Shown here piece by piece: positions 24,101 to 35,101 of a stretch of 64,000 nucleotides of DNA. Below the pieces are notes generated by a model that saw only the letters and a program-made list of their open reading frames with translations, was not told the origin of the DNA and did not search any database. Made by a program: the position numbers and the translations under genes. This DNA is from Pseudorasbora parva (Eukaryota; Chordata; Actinopteri; Cypriniformes; Gobionidae). The stretch's first letter is position 1, and each line of letters begins with the position of its first letter. The stretch is from NCBI RefSeq assembly GCF_024679245.1, contig NC_090176.1, positions 51,865,615-51,929,614 on the forward strand, read 5' to 3'.

Positions 24101-24203
24101 TTAAATTACTGCCCAGCACGTTAGGCAAACATTTAACCCAACCACTGGGTCTGTCCATTTTCAATCCAACTTGGGTTGTTTTAACCCAGACTTTTTTAGA
24201 GTG
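21140..24203. mobile_element. MITE expanded by a 22-bp array
   Basis: The left end CGCTCTAAAAAAGGCTGGGTT and the right end, read inverted, CACTCTAAAAAAGTCTGGGTT match at 18 of 21 bases. The flanks join into one pre-existing repeat (GGATCATG then TGTAACACTGAAG), which fixes the borders. The interior has the 22-bp array (21175-23765) and about 400 unique bases, including a fragment of a GGGTGAGCTATCCC MITE near 23840. No transposase is present. Confidence 0.88.
21175..23765. repeat. 22-bp tandem array, about 118 units
   Basis: The unit is GTGATTGGGTTGTTTTGACCCA with recurring variants: GACAAA for GACCCA, GGGATG for GGGTTG, and GGGCTTGGG for GTGATTGGG. Marker units ending GTTATTGAGCTG lie at about 21856, 22538, 22868 and 23198. 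Their spacings of 682, 330 and 330 bases are exact multiples of 22 and reveal a 330-base higher-order repeat. Minus-strand frames of up to 453 codons remain open because 22 units read through all three frames without a stop. They are not genes. Confidence 0.97.
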
Positions 24204-24420
24204 TGTAACACTGAAGACTGGAATAATGATGCTTGAAAATTCAGCTTTGCATCACATAATTTTTTTTTTTTTTAATTATATATTAAAATAGACAACCATT
24301 ATTTTAAATTGTAATAATATTTCACAATATTAGATTTTTCTGAATTTTTGATCAAACAAATATAGCCTTAATATGCAAAAGAGACTTCTTTCAAAAACAT
24401 TTAAACAAATCCTAAATGTG
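24204..24420. repeat. Dispersed repeat resumed after the MITE (right part)
   Basis: CACTGAAGACTGGAATAATGATGCTTGAAAATTCAGC is the continuation of the repeat broken at 21139, followed by an AT-rich tail. Confidence 0.7.
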
Positions 24421-25588
24421 TTGAATGGTATAGTTTATTTTTAATCATAAGGTTATCTAATCATGCATTAATAAGTGCAGGTTTATTTCTTGTAAATGCA
24501 CATTTGCTGGAGTTGCGACTCTCTCTTTCTGAAGTTTCTTGAATGGCTTCATTTTTTTTGTAATGCGTCTAAAAATGGAATGGTTTGATTTTCATCTTGA
24601 TTATTTCAAACTATTAAGCAGCCAAATCTCATTCAGGTAATTGGAAACACTGTTCGTGAAGTCTTTCCTATTCAGAGCTTTGACTAATGTAGGAAGAACT
24701 AGATTTTATCAATGAGGAATTAATTGGATGATGAAATTGGATGGTCTCTGTATGACAGGTGGTTATAAAACAAAACAACATACACAGTTTTCTTCAGAAT
24801 AACCACGATAAGAACGAGACATTTGAGTAAATATCATCGATTTAATTCCTTGTTCATTTTAAACAAATCATGCATCTTCCCAGCTTAAAACGAAAGAAAA
24901 TCACTAGTTTATATTACACCGGCTCTATAAGCGCAGTAATTGGCCTTTAACTAGCACTTCCACGAAAATGTTCATCAACAGAGGAATTTAGGGGATCAAA
25001 GGAATAATGTTACATTTGCTGGGAATCTAATTTTAAATGTTCTTGATCCTGTCGGCGCTCCTTTTCAAGGCTTTAAAGCATTTCGGGCCCGAGGGGAGAT
25101 GACGTGTGCTGGCTTAACACTGACTTTTCTCTTTCGGGATCAGTTCACATTAAAGAAAAAGCCTTTATTTTCCCTCCGTTCTCATCCAATACATGCGAAA
25201 AGATTACAGATGCTTTAATGTGTTTGAATCCACACGAATGCTCATTAAAAGACCTAAATAGAAAACGCCTCAGGGACGCATGAAAATGACTTGGGGACAG
25301 TTCATTTATTCTCACGTTCCCTCTCTCATGAGTGAGGCTCTCTCATTTAATTGAATCCAGTAGTTAAAATAGCACTTTATTCATGTTTCCATCATTACTG
25401 TGAATGATTTGATGCATGTTGTAGACAAAAGGGGGAAAGCTTTCATCAGAATTGAAAATACTGGACATGAAATAGTTTAAGTGCAATAAAATAAAGACTT
25501 GTGTAAACAAAATGTATCTTGAATTATTTCCACTAGCATGAAAAAAAAAAAAAAAACAATGAGACGAGACGGTACGGGACCAAACGGG
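24421..25588. other. Apparently single-copy AT-rich sequence, no gene
   Basis: About 1.1 kb without visible repeats. TAATTG homeodomain-type motifs occur (near 24640 and 24725), and there is a poly-A run at 25541-25556. It would be a reasonable place to look for a conserved noncoding element, but nothing in the sequence alone proves one. Confidence 0.4.
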
Positions 25589-25589
25589 C

Positions 25590-26282
25590 AGATAGATGGG
25601 TGGATGGGTGGATGGATGGACGGACGGACAGATGGATGGATTGATGGATGGATGGATGGATGGATGGATGGGGATGGAGGGATTAATAGACAAATGGTCT
25701 GACAGATAAATGGATGGATGGATGGGTGGATGGATGGATGGACGGACGGATGGACGGACAGATGGATGGATGGATGGATGGATGGATGGATGGATGGATG
25801 GATGGATGGACGGATGGGGATGGAGGGATTAATAGACAAATGGTCTGACAGATAAATGGATGGATGGATGGATGGATGGATGGATGGATGGATGGATGGA
25901 TGGATGGATGGATGGATGGACGGGGATGGAGGAATTAATGGACAGACGGATGGATGGATGGATGGATGGATGGATGGATGGATGGATGGATGGATGGACG
26001 GACGAACGGATGGATGAACAGACAGATAGATGGACAGATTGAGGGACGGACAGATGGATAGATGGATAGATGGACAGATGGATGGATGGATGGATGGATG
26101 GATGGATGGATGGATGGATGGATGGACTGACAGATAGATGGACAGATGGACGGATGGATGGATGGATGGACGGACGGACGGAGGACAGATAGATGGACAG
26201 ATGGAGGAATGGACGGACAAACGGACAGATGGATGGATGGATTGATGAATGGATAGATGGATGGGGATGGATGGATAGACAT
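25590..26282. repeat. (GGAT)n array with higher-order structure
   Basis: Long runs of GGATGGAT with GGAC, GATA and ACGG variants. The block GGGATTAATAGACAAATGGTCTGACAG occurs at 25678 and 25824, so a unit of about 146 bases was duplicated. Minus-strand Ile-His-Pro-Ser frames of over 200 codons are shadows of the tetranucleotide. Confidence 0.97.
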
Positions 26283-26582
26283 GTTCTCAGCTGTGCTTGT
26301 CTTTGGCCATAACGCGTCCACATTGATTGCAAACAGAGAATATGAAGCACAAACGGCAGAGGAAGGTTAGCATTGATGTCACAATGATAAACTAGCCAAG
26401 ACCATGAGGAGCAGGAGGAGTGACCTTTCCTTCCTGGAGAAGAGGCACAACTGGCGGAGGGGGAAAGGCAGGGCCAGGAATGTGTCGTCATCAGGAGCTC
26501 TGGAAGCTGCCAGGAGCGGAAGATGAATCAGGCTTGTGAATCACAGCACCACTGCCAGCACAGAAGCAGAAGCAGAAGCAGC
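26283..26582. other. Spacer between two arrays
   Basis: About 300 bases without a recognised gene. A short AGAAGC run at 26562-26580 leads into the next array. Confidence 0.5.
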
Positions 26583-27798
26583 CAATGATCTGACCAGAGA
26601 ACGTCCACCTAATGACCAATGATCTGACCTGAGAACGTCCACTGAATGACCAATGATCTGACCTGAGAACATCCACCCAATGACCAATGATCTGACCTGA
26701 GAACGTCCACTGAATGACCAATGATCTGACCTGAGAACGTCCACACAATGACCAATGATCTGACCTGAGAACATCCACCCAATGACCAATGATCTGACCT
26801 GAGAACATCCACCCAATGACCAATGCACTGACCGGAGAACGTCCACTGAATGACCAATTATCTGACCTGAGAACGTCCACTGAATGACCAATGATCTGAC
26901 CTGAGAACATCCACCCAATGACCAATGATCTGACCTGAGAACGTCCACCTAAAGACCAATGATCTGACCTGAGAACGTCCACTGAATGACCAATGATCTG
27001 ACCTGAGAACGTCCACTGAATGACCAATGATCTGACCTGAGAACGTCCACTGAATGACTAATGATCTGACCTGAGAACGTCCACCTAATGACCAATGATC
27101 TGACCTGAGAACGTCCACTGAATGACCAATGATCTGACCTGAAAACGTCCACCTAATGACCAATGATCTGACCTGAGAACATCCACCCAATGACCAATGC
27201 TCTGACCTGAGAACGCCCACCCAATGACCAATGATCTGACCTGAGAACGTCCACTGAATGACCAATGATCTGACCTGAGAACGTCCACTGAATGACCAAT
27301 GATCTGACCTGAGAACGTCCACTGAATGACCAATACTCTGACCTGAGAACGTCCACCCAATGACCAATGATCTGACCTGAGAACGTCCACCCAATGACCA
27401 ATGATCTGACATGAGAACATCCACCCAATGACCAATGATCTGACCTGAGAACGTCCACTGAATGACCAATGATCTGACCTGAGAACGTCCACTGAATGAC
27501 CAATACTCTGACCTGAGAACGTCCACCCAATGACCAATGATCTGACCTGAGAACGTCCACCTAATGACCAATGATCTGACCTGAGAAAATCCATCCAATG
27601 ACCAATGATCTGACCTGAGAACGTCCACTGAATGACCAATGATCTGACCTGAGAACGTCCACTGAATGACCAATGATCTGACCTGAGAACGTCCACCTAA
27701 TGACCAATGATCTGACCTGAGAAAATCCATCCAATGACCAATGATCTGACCTGAGAACGTCCACCTAATGACCAATGATCTGACCTGAGAACGTCCAC
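26583..27798. repeat. Second 34-bp tandem array, about 36 units
   Basis: The unit is AATGACCAATGATCTGACCT followed by GAGAACGTCCACTG, 34 bases. CACTG, CACCTA, CACCCA and CACACA variants occur at the unit joint. The unit is unrelated in sequence to the 8.8-13.6 kb array despite the equal period. Minus-strand frames of up to 325 codons (reading SLGGRSQVRSLVI) stay open through all three phases and are artefacts. No terminal inverted repeats were found around it. Confidence 0.97.
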
Positions 27799-28500
27799 CA
27801 AGTTGGTGACTTCTGCACACTGTGACCCTCAGCATGTGCTGACCCTGCTCTGGGATTTAACACTTTGTGGCGAGTTGCTGTTGTTCCCATTCACTTCCAC
27901 TTTGTTATAATCCCACTAACAGTTAAGCGTGGAATATTCATTTTCTGATTCTGTATAATGCTGATGATGACCGTTTACAAATTTACATTTCTTTTCTTTT
28001 AAATAAACAGAGACGGACAGTATTTTTCGAATGAACTTTATCCGTGTTCTTCTTTGGAAAACATTTACTTCAAAACATTTCAAAACATAAAAATGTACAT
28101 CATAAAGCAATACATTTCATATTGAATGTAACTTAATACTTAATTACATTTAAAAAATGTAGCACTGTATAATTTTACTCAAGTACAAGTAAGAAACTAC
28201 TACATTTTAATGTAATGAAGTATCCAAGGTAAGAAAACAACAGCTTTTATTAATGAAATGAAGTGCAGTAAAAAATATGACATTATGTATTATGCTTCGG
28301 AATGAAGTGAAGTAAAAGTCTTCTAAAGAAAACACTGATAAAGTATATACTTAAAAATATACTTGAGTAGAAATTAAAAATACTCCACTTCTGTCCGCCT
28401 CTTCTGTTTAACACACTTCTGTTTAATGAATGAATTAAGGATCAGTTATCGGCCGATACTGATCATATATTCAACATACAGCAGATTTTATATATATATA
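27799..28500. other. Spacer with a decayed ACTCAAGTA / ACTTGAGTA inverted repeat
   Basis: TTTTACTCAAGTACAAGTAAG near 28175 and TATACTTGAGTAGAAATT near 28358 are opposed, as in a common fish MITE-like repeat recalled from memory. The rest is AT-rich, with no gene. Confidence 0.45.
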
Positions 28501-30120
28501 CAGTCTTGTTCAAAATAATAGCAGTACAATGTGACTAACCAGAATAATCAAGGTTTTTAGTATATTTTTTATTGCTACGTGGCAAACAAGTTACCAGTAG
28601 GTTCAGTAGATTGTCAGAAAACAAACAAGACCCAGCATTCATGATATGCACGCTCTTAAGGCTGTGCAATTGGGCAATTAGTTGAAAGGGGTGTGTTCAA
28701 AAAAATAGCAGTGTCTACCTTTGACTGTACAAACTCAAAACTATTTTGTACAAACATTTTTTTTTTCTGGGATTTAGCAATCCTGTGAATCACTAAACTA
28801 ATATTTAGTTGTATGACCACAATTTTTTAAAACTGCTTGACATCTGTGTGGCATGGAGTCAACCAACTTGTGGCACCTCTCAGCTGTTATTCCACTCCAT
28901 GATTCTTTAACAACATTCCACAATTCATTCACATTTCTTGGTTTTGCTTCAGAAACAGCATTTTTGATATCACCCCACAAGTTCTCAATTGGATTAAGGT
29001 CTGGAGATTGGGCTGGCCACTCCATAACATTAATTTTGTTGGTTTGGAACCAAGACTTTGCCCGTTTACTAGTGTGTTTTGGGTCATTGTCTTGTTGAAA
29101 CAACCGTTTCAAGGGCATGTCCTCTTCAGCATAGGGCAACATGACCTCTTCAAGTATTTTAACATATGCAAACTGATCCATGATCCCTGGTATGCGATAA
29201 ATAGGCCCAACACCATAGTAGGAGAAACATGCCCATATCATGATGCTTGCACCTCCATGCTTCACTGTCTTCACTGTGTACTGTGGCTTGAATTCAGAGT
29301 TTGGGGGTCGTCTCACAAACTGCCTGTGGCCCTTGGACCCAAAAAGAACAATTTTACTCTCATCAGTCCACAAAATGTTCCTCCATTTCTCTTTAGGCCA
29401 GTTGATGTGTTCTTTGGCAAATTGTAACCTCTTCTGCACATGCCTTTTTTTTAACAGAGGGACTTTGCGGGGGATTCTTGAAAATAGATTAGCTTCACAC
29501 AGACGTCTTCTAACTGTCACAGTACTTACAGGTAACTCCAGACTGTCTTTGATCATCCTGGAGGTGATCATTGGCTGAGCCTTTGCCATTCTGGTTATTC
29601 TTCTATCCATTTTGATGGTTGTCTTCCGTTTTCTTCCACGTCTCTCTGGTTTTGCTCTCCATTTTAAGGCATTGGAGATCATTTTAGTTGAACAGCCTAT
29701 CATTTTTTGCAACTCTTTATAGGTTTTCCCCTCTCTAATCAACTTTTTAATCAAAGTACGCTGTTCTTCTGAACAATGTCTTGAACGACCCATTTTCCTC
29801 AGCTTTCAAATGCATGTTCAACAAGTGTTGGCTTCATCCTTAAATAGGGGCCACCTGATTCACACCTGTTTCTTCACAAAATTGATGACCTCAGTGATTG
29901 AATGCCACACTGCTATTTTTTTGAACACACCCCTTTCAACTAATTGCCCAATTGCACAGCCTTAAGAGCGTGCATATCATGAATGCTGGGTCTTGTTTGT
30001 TTTCTGAGAATCTACTGAACCTACTGGTAACTTGTTTGCCACGTAGCAATAAAAAATATACTAAAAACCTTGATTATTCTGGTTAGTCACATTGTACTGC
30101 TATTATTTTGAACAAGACTG
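28501..30120 (-). mobile_element. Complete Tc1-like transposon with IR/DR ends
   Basis: The element is 1,620 bases. The terminal inverted repeats (28501-28714 and 29907-30120) are 214 bases and, compared by eye, differ at one position (28613). Both ends begin CAGTCTTGTTCAAAATAATA and are flanked by TA. Each TIR holds two related direct repeats: an outer TTCAAAATAATAGCAGTAC and an inner TTCAAAAAAATAGCAGTGT. This is the IR/DR layout known from Sleeping Beauty-type elements. A single intact transposase lies between them. Near-identical ends and an unbroken gene indicate recent insertion. Confidence 0.97.
28798..29793 (-). CDS. Tc1/mariner transposase, DD34E, intact
   Basis: 331 residues, close to the usual 340 for Tc1-like transposases, starting at an ATG 114 bases inside the right TIR. 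Residues 1-45 form the first helix-turn-helix ([20 protein letters not shown]). A basic GRKRKT motif at 53-58 is consistent with the GRPR-type linker or nuclear signal, and a second DNA-binding domain runs to about 110. The catalytic triad is complete: D144 in WTDES, D235 in QQDNDPKH and E270 in SPDLNPIE, with exactly 34 residues between the last two. The protein would bind the direct repeats in the element's ends and cut and paste it into TA sites in the nucleus. No frameshift, stop or missing catalytic residue is seen. The plus-strand frames over it are shadows. Confidence 0.97.
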   Translation of the reverse strand: MGRSRHCSEEQRTLIKKLIREGKTYKELQKMIGCSTKMISNALKWRAKPERRGRKRKTTIKMDRRITRMAKAQPMITSRMIKDSLELPVSTVTVRRRLCEANLFSRIPRKVPLLKKRHVQKRLQFAKEHINWPKEKWRNILWTDESKIVLFGSKGHRQFVRRPPNSEFKPQYTVKTVKHGGASIMIWACFSYYGVGPIYRIPGIMDQFAYVKILEEVMLPYAEEDMPLKRLFQQDNDPKHTSKRAKSWFQTNKINVMEWPAQSPDLNPIENLWGDIKNAVSEAKPRNVNELWNVVKESWSGITAERCHKLVDSMPHRCQAVLKNCGHTTKY

Positions 30121-30530
30121 TATATCAGCCTGGCCAATACAATATATACTGGTGTGTCACTAGTCTAGGGCAAACATAAATATTCCTCTTGCATGACGGT
30201 GTTTATGTTAATGTGTGTGTGTGTGTGTGTGTGTGTTCATGCTCTGCTGCCTCAGTGGGACACACTGTGTGTATCAATTAGACGTCGGCCCGGTCTGGCC
30301 TTGTAAAGCCTCAGGAAAACGTGTTTGACATTCATAAAGCATCCTCTGCCATATGAATCATTCATAGTCACCTCAATGTCACCTTCACAACAGACCCGAC
30401 CAAACACAACATGAAGACACACGGCAAACGCTCAAACGCACATAAATCACACAAAACGGCATGTTTATTCCTCTAATATACAAGGACAGACCAGGACGGA
30501 GCGCTCCTGATGTGGACGTGATGAACAGAC
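30121..30530. other. Spacer with a short (GT)n
   Basis: (GT)n at about 30211-30236. The remaining sequence looks single-copy and non-coding. Confidence 0.5.
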
Positions 30531-30938
30531 TGCAAAAAATGCATTTCTTACTTAGTATTTTTGTCGTGTCTAGTCAAAATATAAAAAAATTCTTACATTG
30601 AGAAACATTTACTAGACAAGTAAAAAACGTTGTCTGGATCTAGGAAAAAATAACTCAAAATGAAGAGAGTTTCTGCTTAAAATCAGATAAATAATCTGCC
30701 AATGGGGTGAGAAAAATAATCTTGTTTTCTGTTTGAATTAAGATTATTTTTCTCACCCCATTGGCAGATTATTTATCTTATTTTAAGCAAAAACTCTCTT
30801 CATTTTGAGTTATTTTTTCCCAAAACAAGACAATTACTTTTGCTTGTCTAGTAAATACTTCTTGTTTTAAGAGTTTTTAGATGTTTGGACTAGAAACAAG
30901 ACAAAAATACTGAGTAAGAAAAGCATTTTTTGCAGTGT
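30531..30938. mobile_element. CACTGCAAAA palindromic MITE, long copy
   Basis: A near-perfect palindrome of about 408 bases. The left arm ACTGCAAAAAATGCATTTC ... CTGCCAATGGGGTGAG mirrors CTCACCCCATTGGCAG ... GCATTTTTTGCAGTGT around a short centre near 30725. The transcript would fold into one long hairpin. The same family occurs at 62448-62841 and, deleted, at 19933-20112. Confidence 0.92.
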
Positions 30939-30967
30939 ATGTAGGAGTATGAGGGTTATATAGCATA

Positions 30968-31027
30968 CACACTGCAAAAGATGCTCTTCTTATTTAGTAT
31001 TTTTGTCTTGTTTCCAGTCCAAACATC
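30968..31027 (+). mobile_element. CACTGCAAAA MITE, left-end fragment only
   Basis: CACACTGCAAAAGATGCTC to CCAGTCCAAACATCTAA matches the first 60 bases of the family. It stops where a Tc1-like fragment begins, and no matching right half is found after that element. Confidence 0.8.
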
Positions 31028-31505
31028 TAATCAAGATTGTGTGTGCTGTGGCTTCACAAATGCTTTGCTGCATACCTCGGTTGTAACGAGTGGTTATTTC
31101 AGTCAAAGTTGCTCTTCTATCAGCTTGAATCAGTCGGCCCATTCTCCTCTGACCTCGAGCATCAACAAGGCATTTTCTCCCACAGGACTGCTGCAGACTG
31201 GATGCTCTTCCCTTTTCACACCATTCTTTGTAAACCCTAGAAATGGTTGTGTGTGTAAATCCCAGTAACTGAGCAGATTGTGAAATACTCAGACCGGCCC
31301 ATCTGGCACCAACAACCATGCCACGCTCAAAACGGCTTAAATCACCTTTCTTTCCCATTCTGACATTCAGTTTGGAGTTCAGGAGATTGTCTTGACCAGG
31401 ACCACACCCCTAAATGCACTAAAGAACTGCCATGTGATTGGCTGATTAGATAATTGCATTAATGAGAAATTGAGCAGGTGTTCCTAATAATCCTTTAGGT
31501 GAGTG
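31028..31505 (-). mobile_element. Truncated Tc1-like element (second family)
   Basis: Only the 5' part remains. The terminus CACTCACCTAAAGGATTATT (read on the minus strand from 31505) is flanked by TA at 31506-31507, followed by an untranslated stretch and the transposase N-terminus. The 3' half and other terminus are missing, cut at about 31028. It is unlike the 28501-30120 element in both terminus and protein. Confidence 0.88.
31044..31358 (-). pseudogene. Tc1-like transposase, N-terminal part
   Basis: About 105 residues of a Tc1-type transposase, starting ATG (MGKKGDLSRFERGMVVGAR). It contains the paired-like helix-turn-helix with HTTISRVYKEW and a GRKCLVD segment, which in the family links the two DNA-binding subdomains. 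The catalytic domain is absent, so no DDE residue is present. The open frame continues about 17 codons into the neighbouring MITE fragment, which is not part of the protein. It cannot encode an active enzyme but could bind DNA if expressed. Confidence 0.88.
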
Positions 31506-31625
31506 TAATATCATAGTTCTAATAGTGGCTCATTGTAACGATTTAAACCGTGGCTCGCGTCTTCTGTTGTTAGATCAGCATTAAAGAACAATATCAACTG
31601 TTAAATAACAGATAGAAGATTACAC

Positions 31626-31934
31626 TGTAAAGGAGTTTGTAGCTGGGAAGGCCGGAGGCGGGAACCGGCGAACGTTCAACAACTTTAATTCAAAATAAAT
31701 AAACAAAACGAAAGTAAACTGCGGGCAGCCCCTCATGGACGACTGCCCACAAACACATAACAAAACTCAACATAAAGTCCAGGCCTGGTCCTCTCTCGTC
31801 TTCCGCTGCCTTCGCTCCTCCTTTTATGCTCCCGTCCCTTGGCCGCGAGACGAGACCGGTGTGTTGTACAGCTGGTACTCATTACCACTCGTCACCGGCC
31901 GCTCTCGCGGTGCCTCGCCCCGCTGCTTGCCACA
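31626..31934 (-). mobile_element. Solo LTR with 5-bp duplication TACAC (Gypsy-like)
   Basis: Read on the minus strand it starts TGTGGCAAGCAGCGGGG and ends CTCCTTTACA, the TG...CA borders of an LTR. TACAC flanks both sides exactly (31621-31625 and 31935-31939). A TATA motif (GCATAAAAGG, near 31830) and a polyadenylation-type AATTAAAG (near 31688) lie in the right order. 309 bases, no internal region or tRNA primer site: recombination between two LTRs has removed the body. Gypsy affiliation is from remembered fish LTRs. Confidence 0.85.
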
Positions 31935-32194
31935 TACACTAATATCAGATTTGTCTTATTTTAAATTAACACAAAAAAACTAGGGATGCACCGAATCCAG
32001 GATTCGGGTTCGGATTCGGCCGAATATTGGGCTTTTTGACTGGGTTCGGTTTCTGCCGAACCTTAGAATTTTTTTTCACCGAACCGAACCCTAGGCTTGC
32101 ACTACGCGATACTGGTCGATGATACCGCAGTTGATTATGGCAACGTGTTCACTAGGTGGACCGTTCGAATGCAGTAGGCTGTGAGAAACTGAAA

Positions 32195-32320
32195 ATGGAA
32201 CTTGTGAACAGAAAATGTGTTGTTTGGCAGTATTTTCAGTCACAAGAAGGCAATTCAAGTCGATGTCCAATTTACAATGCCGATTTGTCTCGTGCTGGCA
32301 AAACCCCTAAACAATACCTG
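32195..32320 (+). pseudogene. BED zinc-finger remnant of a hAT transposase
   Basis: Within the open frame 32156-32371, residues from MELVNRKCVVWQYF to SRAGKTPKQYL match the BED finger pattern found at the N-terminus of hAT transposases and ZBED proteins: an aromatic VWxYF, one Cys in SSRCPIYNADLSR, then a GKTP turn. The first conserved Cys pair is incomplete (CPIY in place of CxxC), the histidine pair is lost, and the frame stops soon after. The catalytic and dimerisation domains are absent. It is a dead fragment in the hAT relict. Confidence 0.75.
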
Positions 32321-32627
32321 CTGGATGTCCGGTTCGCGAACGAATCTTTCTTTTTAACCGGATCTTTTTAGTGATCCGGTCGAACCAGTTCACCAAATCG
32401 GACTGAATCGTTCTAAACGGTTCGCGTCTCAAATCAGCGCTGATCCCACAAGTTACTATAGTTACTCACTTTCTGACATGAGTGACAGTCCTTCAGGCTA
32501 GAAATAAACTCATATCTTGAAGTAGATGTTGTAACTCCAACAGTTCACTGAACTGAGACATGTTTTGCTGTGAGAGCCGGTGAGCTGAGATACTGCATGC
32601 GTTATAGCGTCGCCTTGAACAGAACTG

Positions 32628-34536
32628 TTTCTCTCGGAGTGGGACGGCTGCTGTTTCTCTCGGAACGGGACGGCTGCTGTTTCTCTCGGAGTGAGATGGC
32701 TGCTGTTTCTCTCAGAGCGGGACGGCTGCTGTTTCTCTCTGAGTGGGACGGCTGCTGTTTCTCTCGAAGTGGGACGGCTGCTGTTTCTCTCGGAACGGGA
32801 CGGCTGCTGTTTCTCTCAGAGCGGGACGGCTGCTGTTTCTCTCGGAGCGGGACGGCTGCTGTTTCTCTCGGAGTGGGATGGCTGCTGTTTCTCTCGGAGT
32901 GGGACGGCTGCTGTTTCTCTCAGAGCGGGACGGCTGCTGTTTCTCTCGGAGCGGGACGGCTGCTGTTTCTCTCGGAGTGGGACGGCTGCTGTTTCTCTCG
33001 GAGTGGGATGGCTGCTGTTTCTCTCGGAGTGGGACGGCTGCTGTTTCTCTCAGAGCGGGACGGCTGCTGTTTCTCTCGGAGTGGGACGGCTGCTGTTTCT
33101 CTCAGAGCGGGACGGCTGCTGTTTCTCTCTGAGTGGGACGGCTGCTGTTTCTCTCAGAGCGGGACGGCTGCTGTTTCTCTCAGAGTGGGACGGCTGCTGT
33201 TTCTCTCAGAGCGGGACGGCTGCTGTTTCTCTCGGAGCGGGACGGCTGCTGTTTCTCTCGGAGCGGGACAGCTGCTGTTTCTCTCGGAGCGGGACGGCTG
33301 CTGTTTCTCTCAGAGCGGGACGGCTGCTATTTCTCTCGGAGCGGGACGGCTGCTGTTTCTCTCAGAGCGGGACGGCTGCTGTTTCTCTCGGAGCGGGACA
33401 GCTGCTGTTTCTCTCAGAGCGGGACGGCTGCTGTTTCTCTCGGAGCGGGACAGCTGCTGTTTCTCTCGGAGCGGGACGGCTGCTGTTTCTCTCGGAGCGG
33501 GACGGCTGCTGTTTCTCTCGGAGTGGGACAGGTGCTGTTTCTCTCGGAGTGGGACGGCTGCCGTTTCTCTCGGAGTGGGACGGCTGCTGTTTCTCTCAGA
33601 GCGGGACGGCTGCTGTTTCTCTCGGAGTGGGACGGCTGCTGTTTCTCTCAGAGCGGGACGGCTGCTGTTTCTCTCGGAGTGGGACGGCTGCTGTTTCTCT
33701 CAGAGCGGGACGGCTGCTGTTTCTCTCGGAGCGGGACGGCTGCTGTTTCTCTCGGAGCGGGACGGCTGCTGTTTCTCTCGAAGTGGGACGGCTGCTGTTT
33801 CTCTCTGAGTGGGACGGCTGCTGTTTCTCTCTGAGTGGGACGGCTGCTGTTTCTCTCGGAGCGGGACGGCTGCTGTTTCTCTCGAAGTGGGACGGCTGCC
33901 GTTTCTCTCTGAGTGGGACGGCTGCTGTTTCTCTCTGAGTGGGACGGCTGCTGTTTCTCTCGAAGTGGGACGGCTGCCGTTTCTCTCTGAGTGGGACGGC
34001 TGCTGTTTCTCTCAGAGCGGGACGGCTGCTGTTTCTCTCGGAGCGGGACGGCTGCTGTTTCTCTCGGAGCGGGATGGCTGCTGTTTCTCTCGGAGTGGGA
34101 CGGCTGCTGTTTCTCTCGGAGCGGGACGGCTGCTGTTTCTCTCGGAGTGGGATGGCTGCTGTTTCTCTCGGAGCGGGACGGCTGCTGTTTCTCTCGGAGC
34201 GGGATGGCTGCTGTTTCTCTCGGAGTGGGACGGCTGCTGTTTCTCTCGGAGCGGGACGGCTGCTGTTTCTCTCGGAGTGGGATGGCTGCTGTTTCTCTCG
34301 GAGTGGGACGGCTGCTGTTTCTCTCGGAGCGGGACGGCTGCTGTTTCTCTCGGAGTGGGATGGCTGCTGTTTCTCTCGGAGTGGGACGGCTGCTGTTTCT
34401 CTCGGAGTGGGACGGCTGCTGTTTCTCTCGGAGCGGGACGGCTGCTGTTTCTCTCGGAGTGGGACGGCTGCTGTTTCTCTCGGAGTGGGACGGCTGCTGT
34501 TTCTCTCGGAGCGGGACGGCTGCTGTTTCTCTCGGA
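32628..34536 (+). repeat. 26-bp tandem array, about 73 units
   Basis: The unit is TTTCTCTCGGAGTGGGACGGCTGCTG. Variants are CGGAGC, CAGAGC, CTGAGT and CGAAGT at the joint, and GGGATGG for GGGACGG. Plus- and minus-strand frames of up to 415 codons are open in several phases because the unit lacks stops in any frame. Their 26-residue periodic peptides are by-products, not proteins. Confidence 0.97.
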
Positions 34537-35101
34537 AAACTGATGCTGATAATATATGAGCGCGGGTGAACCAAGGATTTATGGAAGTTTATGTTATGTC
34601 AATGTAAGTTTATTTAATCTGTGTAAAACATCAGTGTTTGCACAACAGTGGCTGTATTGAGTGCTTTTGCAAAACATGAATTAAAAAACTTATCCAAGAT
34701 GATGACAATAATAATTATTACTATACTAAGTTTTGATTACAAATACTTTAGATGAATGTGTTTGAATGTATTTTTATCCGCCGGGATGATAGAAATGACG
34801 TCATTATGTAAGGACGTAAAAGAAGCGGTGATCCGGGGTTTTTTTGTGCATGAAGGAATCTACTGACAGCAATACAGCACAGTCATCCTGGCATAATGTT
34901 GCCTTTTTAAAAAAAATTAATTAAATAAAAAATACACTGCTGTGAACGTTGTTTATGTCATTAATGTGTTTACTGTGATAATGGACTGAGGATGGGAGTT
35001 GGATTCAGTATTCGGTTTCGGATTCGGCAGAATCTTAACCAGTGGATTCGGTATTCGGCCGAACCTCAAAAATCTAGATTCGGTCCATCCCTAAAAAAAA
35101 C

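Larger units (their letters stand above)
31981..35093 (+). mobile_element. hAT transposon relict with 8-bp duplication, carrying a 26-bp array
   Basis: TAGGGATGCACCGAATCC at the left and GATTCGGTCCATCCCTA at the right are inverted repeats. Subterminal TTCGG/CCGAA motifs are abundant on both sides. AAAAAAAC flanks it at 31973-31980 and 35094-35101, the 8-base duplication expected of hAT elements. The only coding trace is a BED-type zinc finger. Most of the middle is a minisatellite (32628-34536). Confidence 0.93.

Noticed and set aside
25364..26491. Ile-His-Pro-Ser-rich minus-strand proteins
   Set aside because: Tetranucleotide GGAT repeat with no coding signal.
26491..27835. Minus-strand 325-codon frame
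   Set aside because: It is the 34-bp array read through three phases.
30990..31043. C-terminal 17 residues of the truncated Tc1 frame as real protein
   Set aside because: They are translated from the adjoining CACTGCAAAA MITE fragment, not from the transposon.
32570..34574. Frames up to 415 codons on both strands over the 26-bp array
   Set aside because: Same artefact: several overlapping frames and both strands open at once, inside a dead hAT element.
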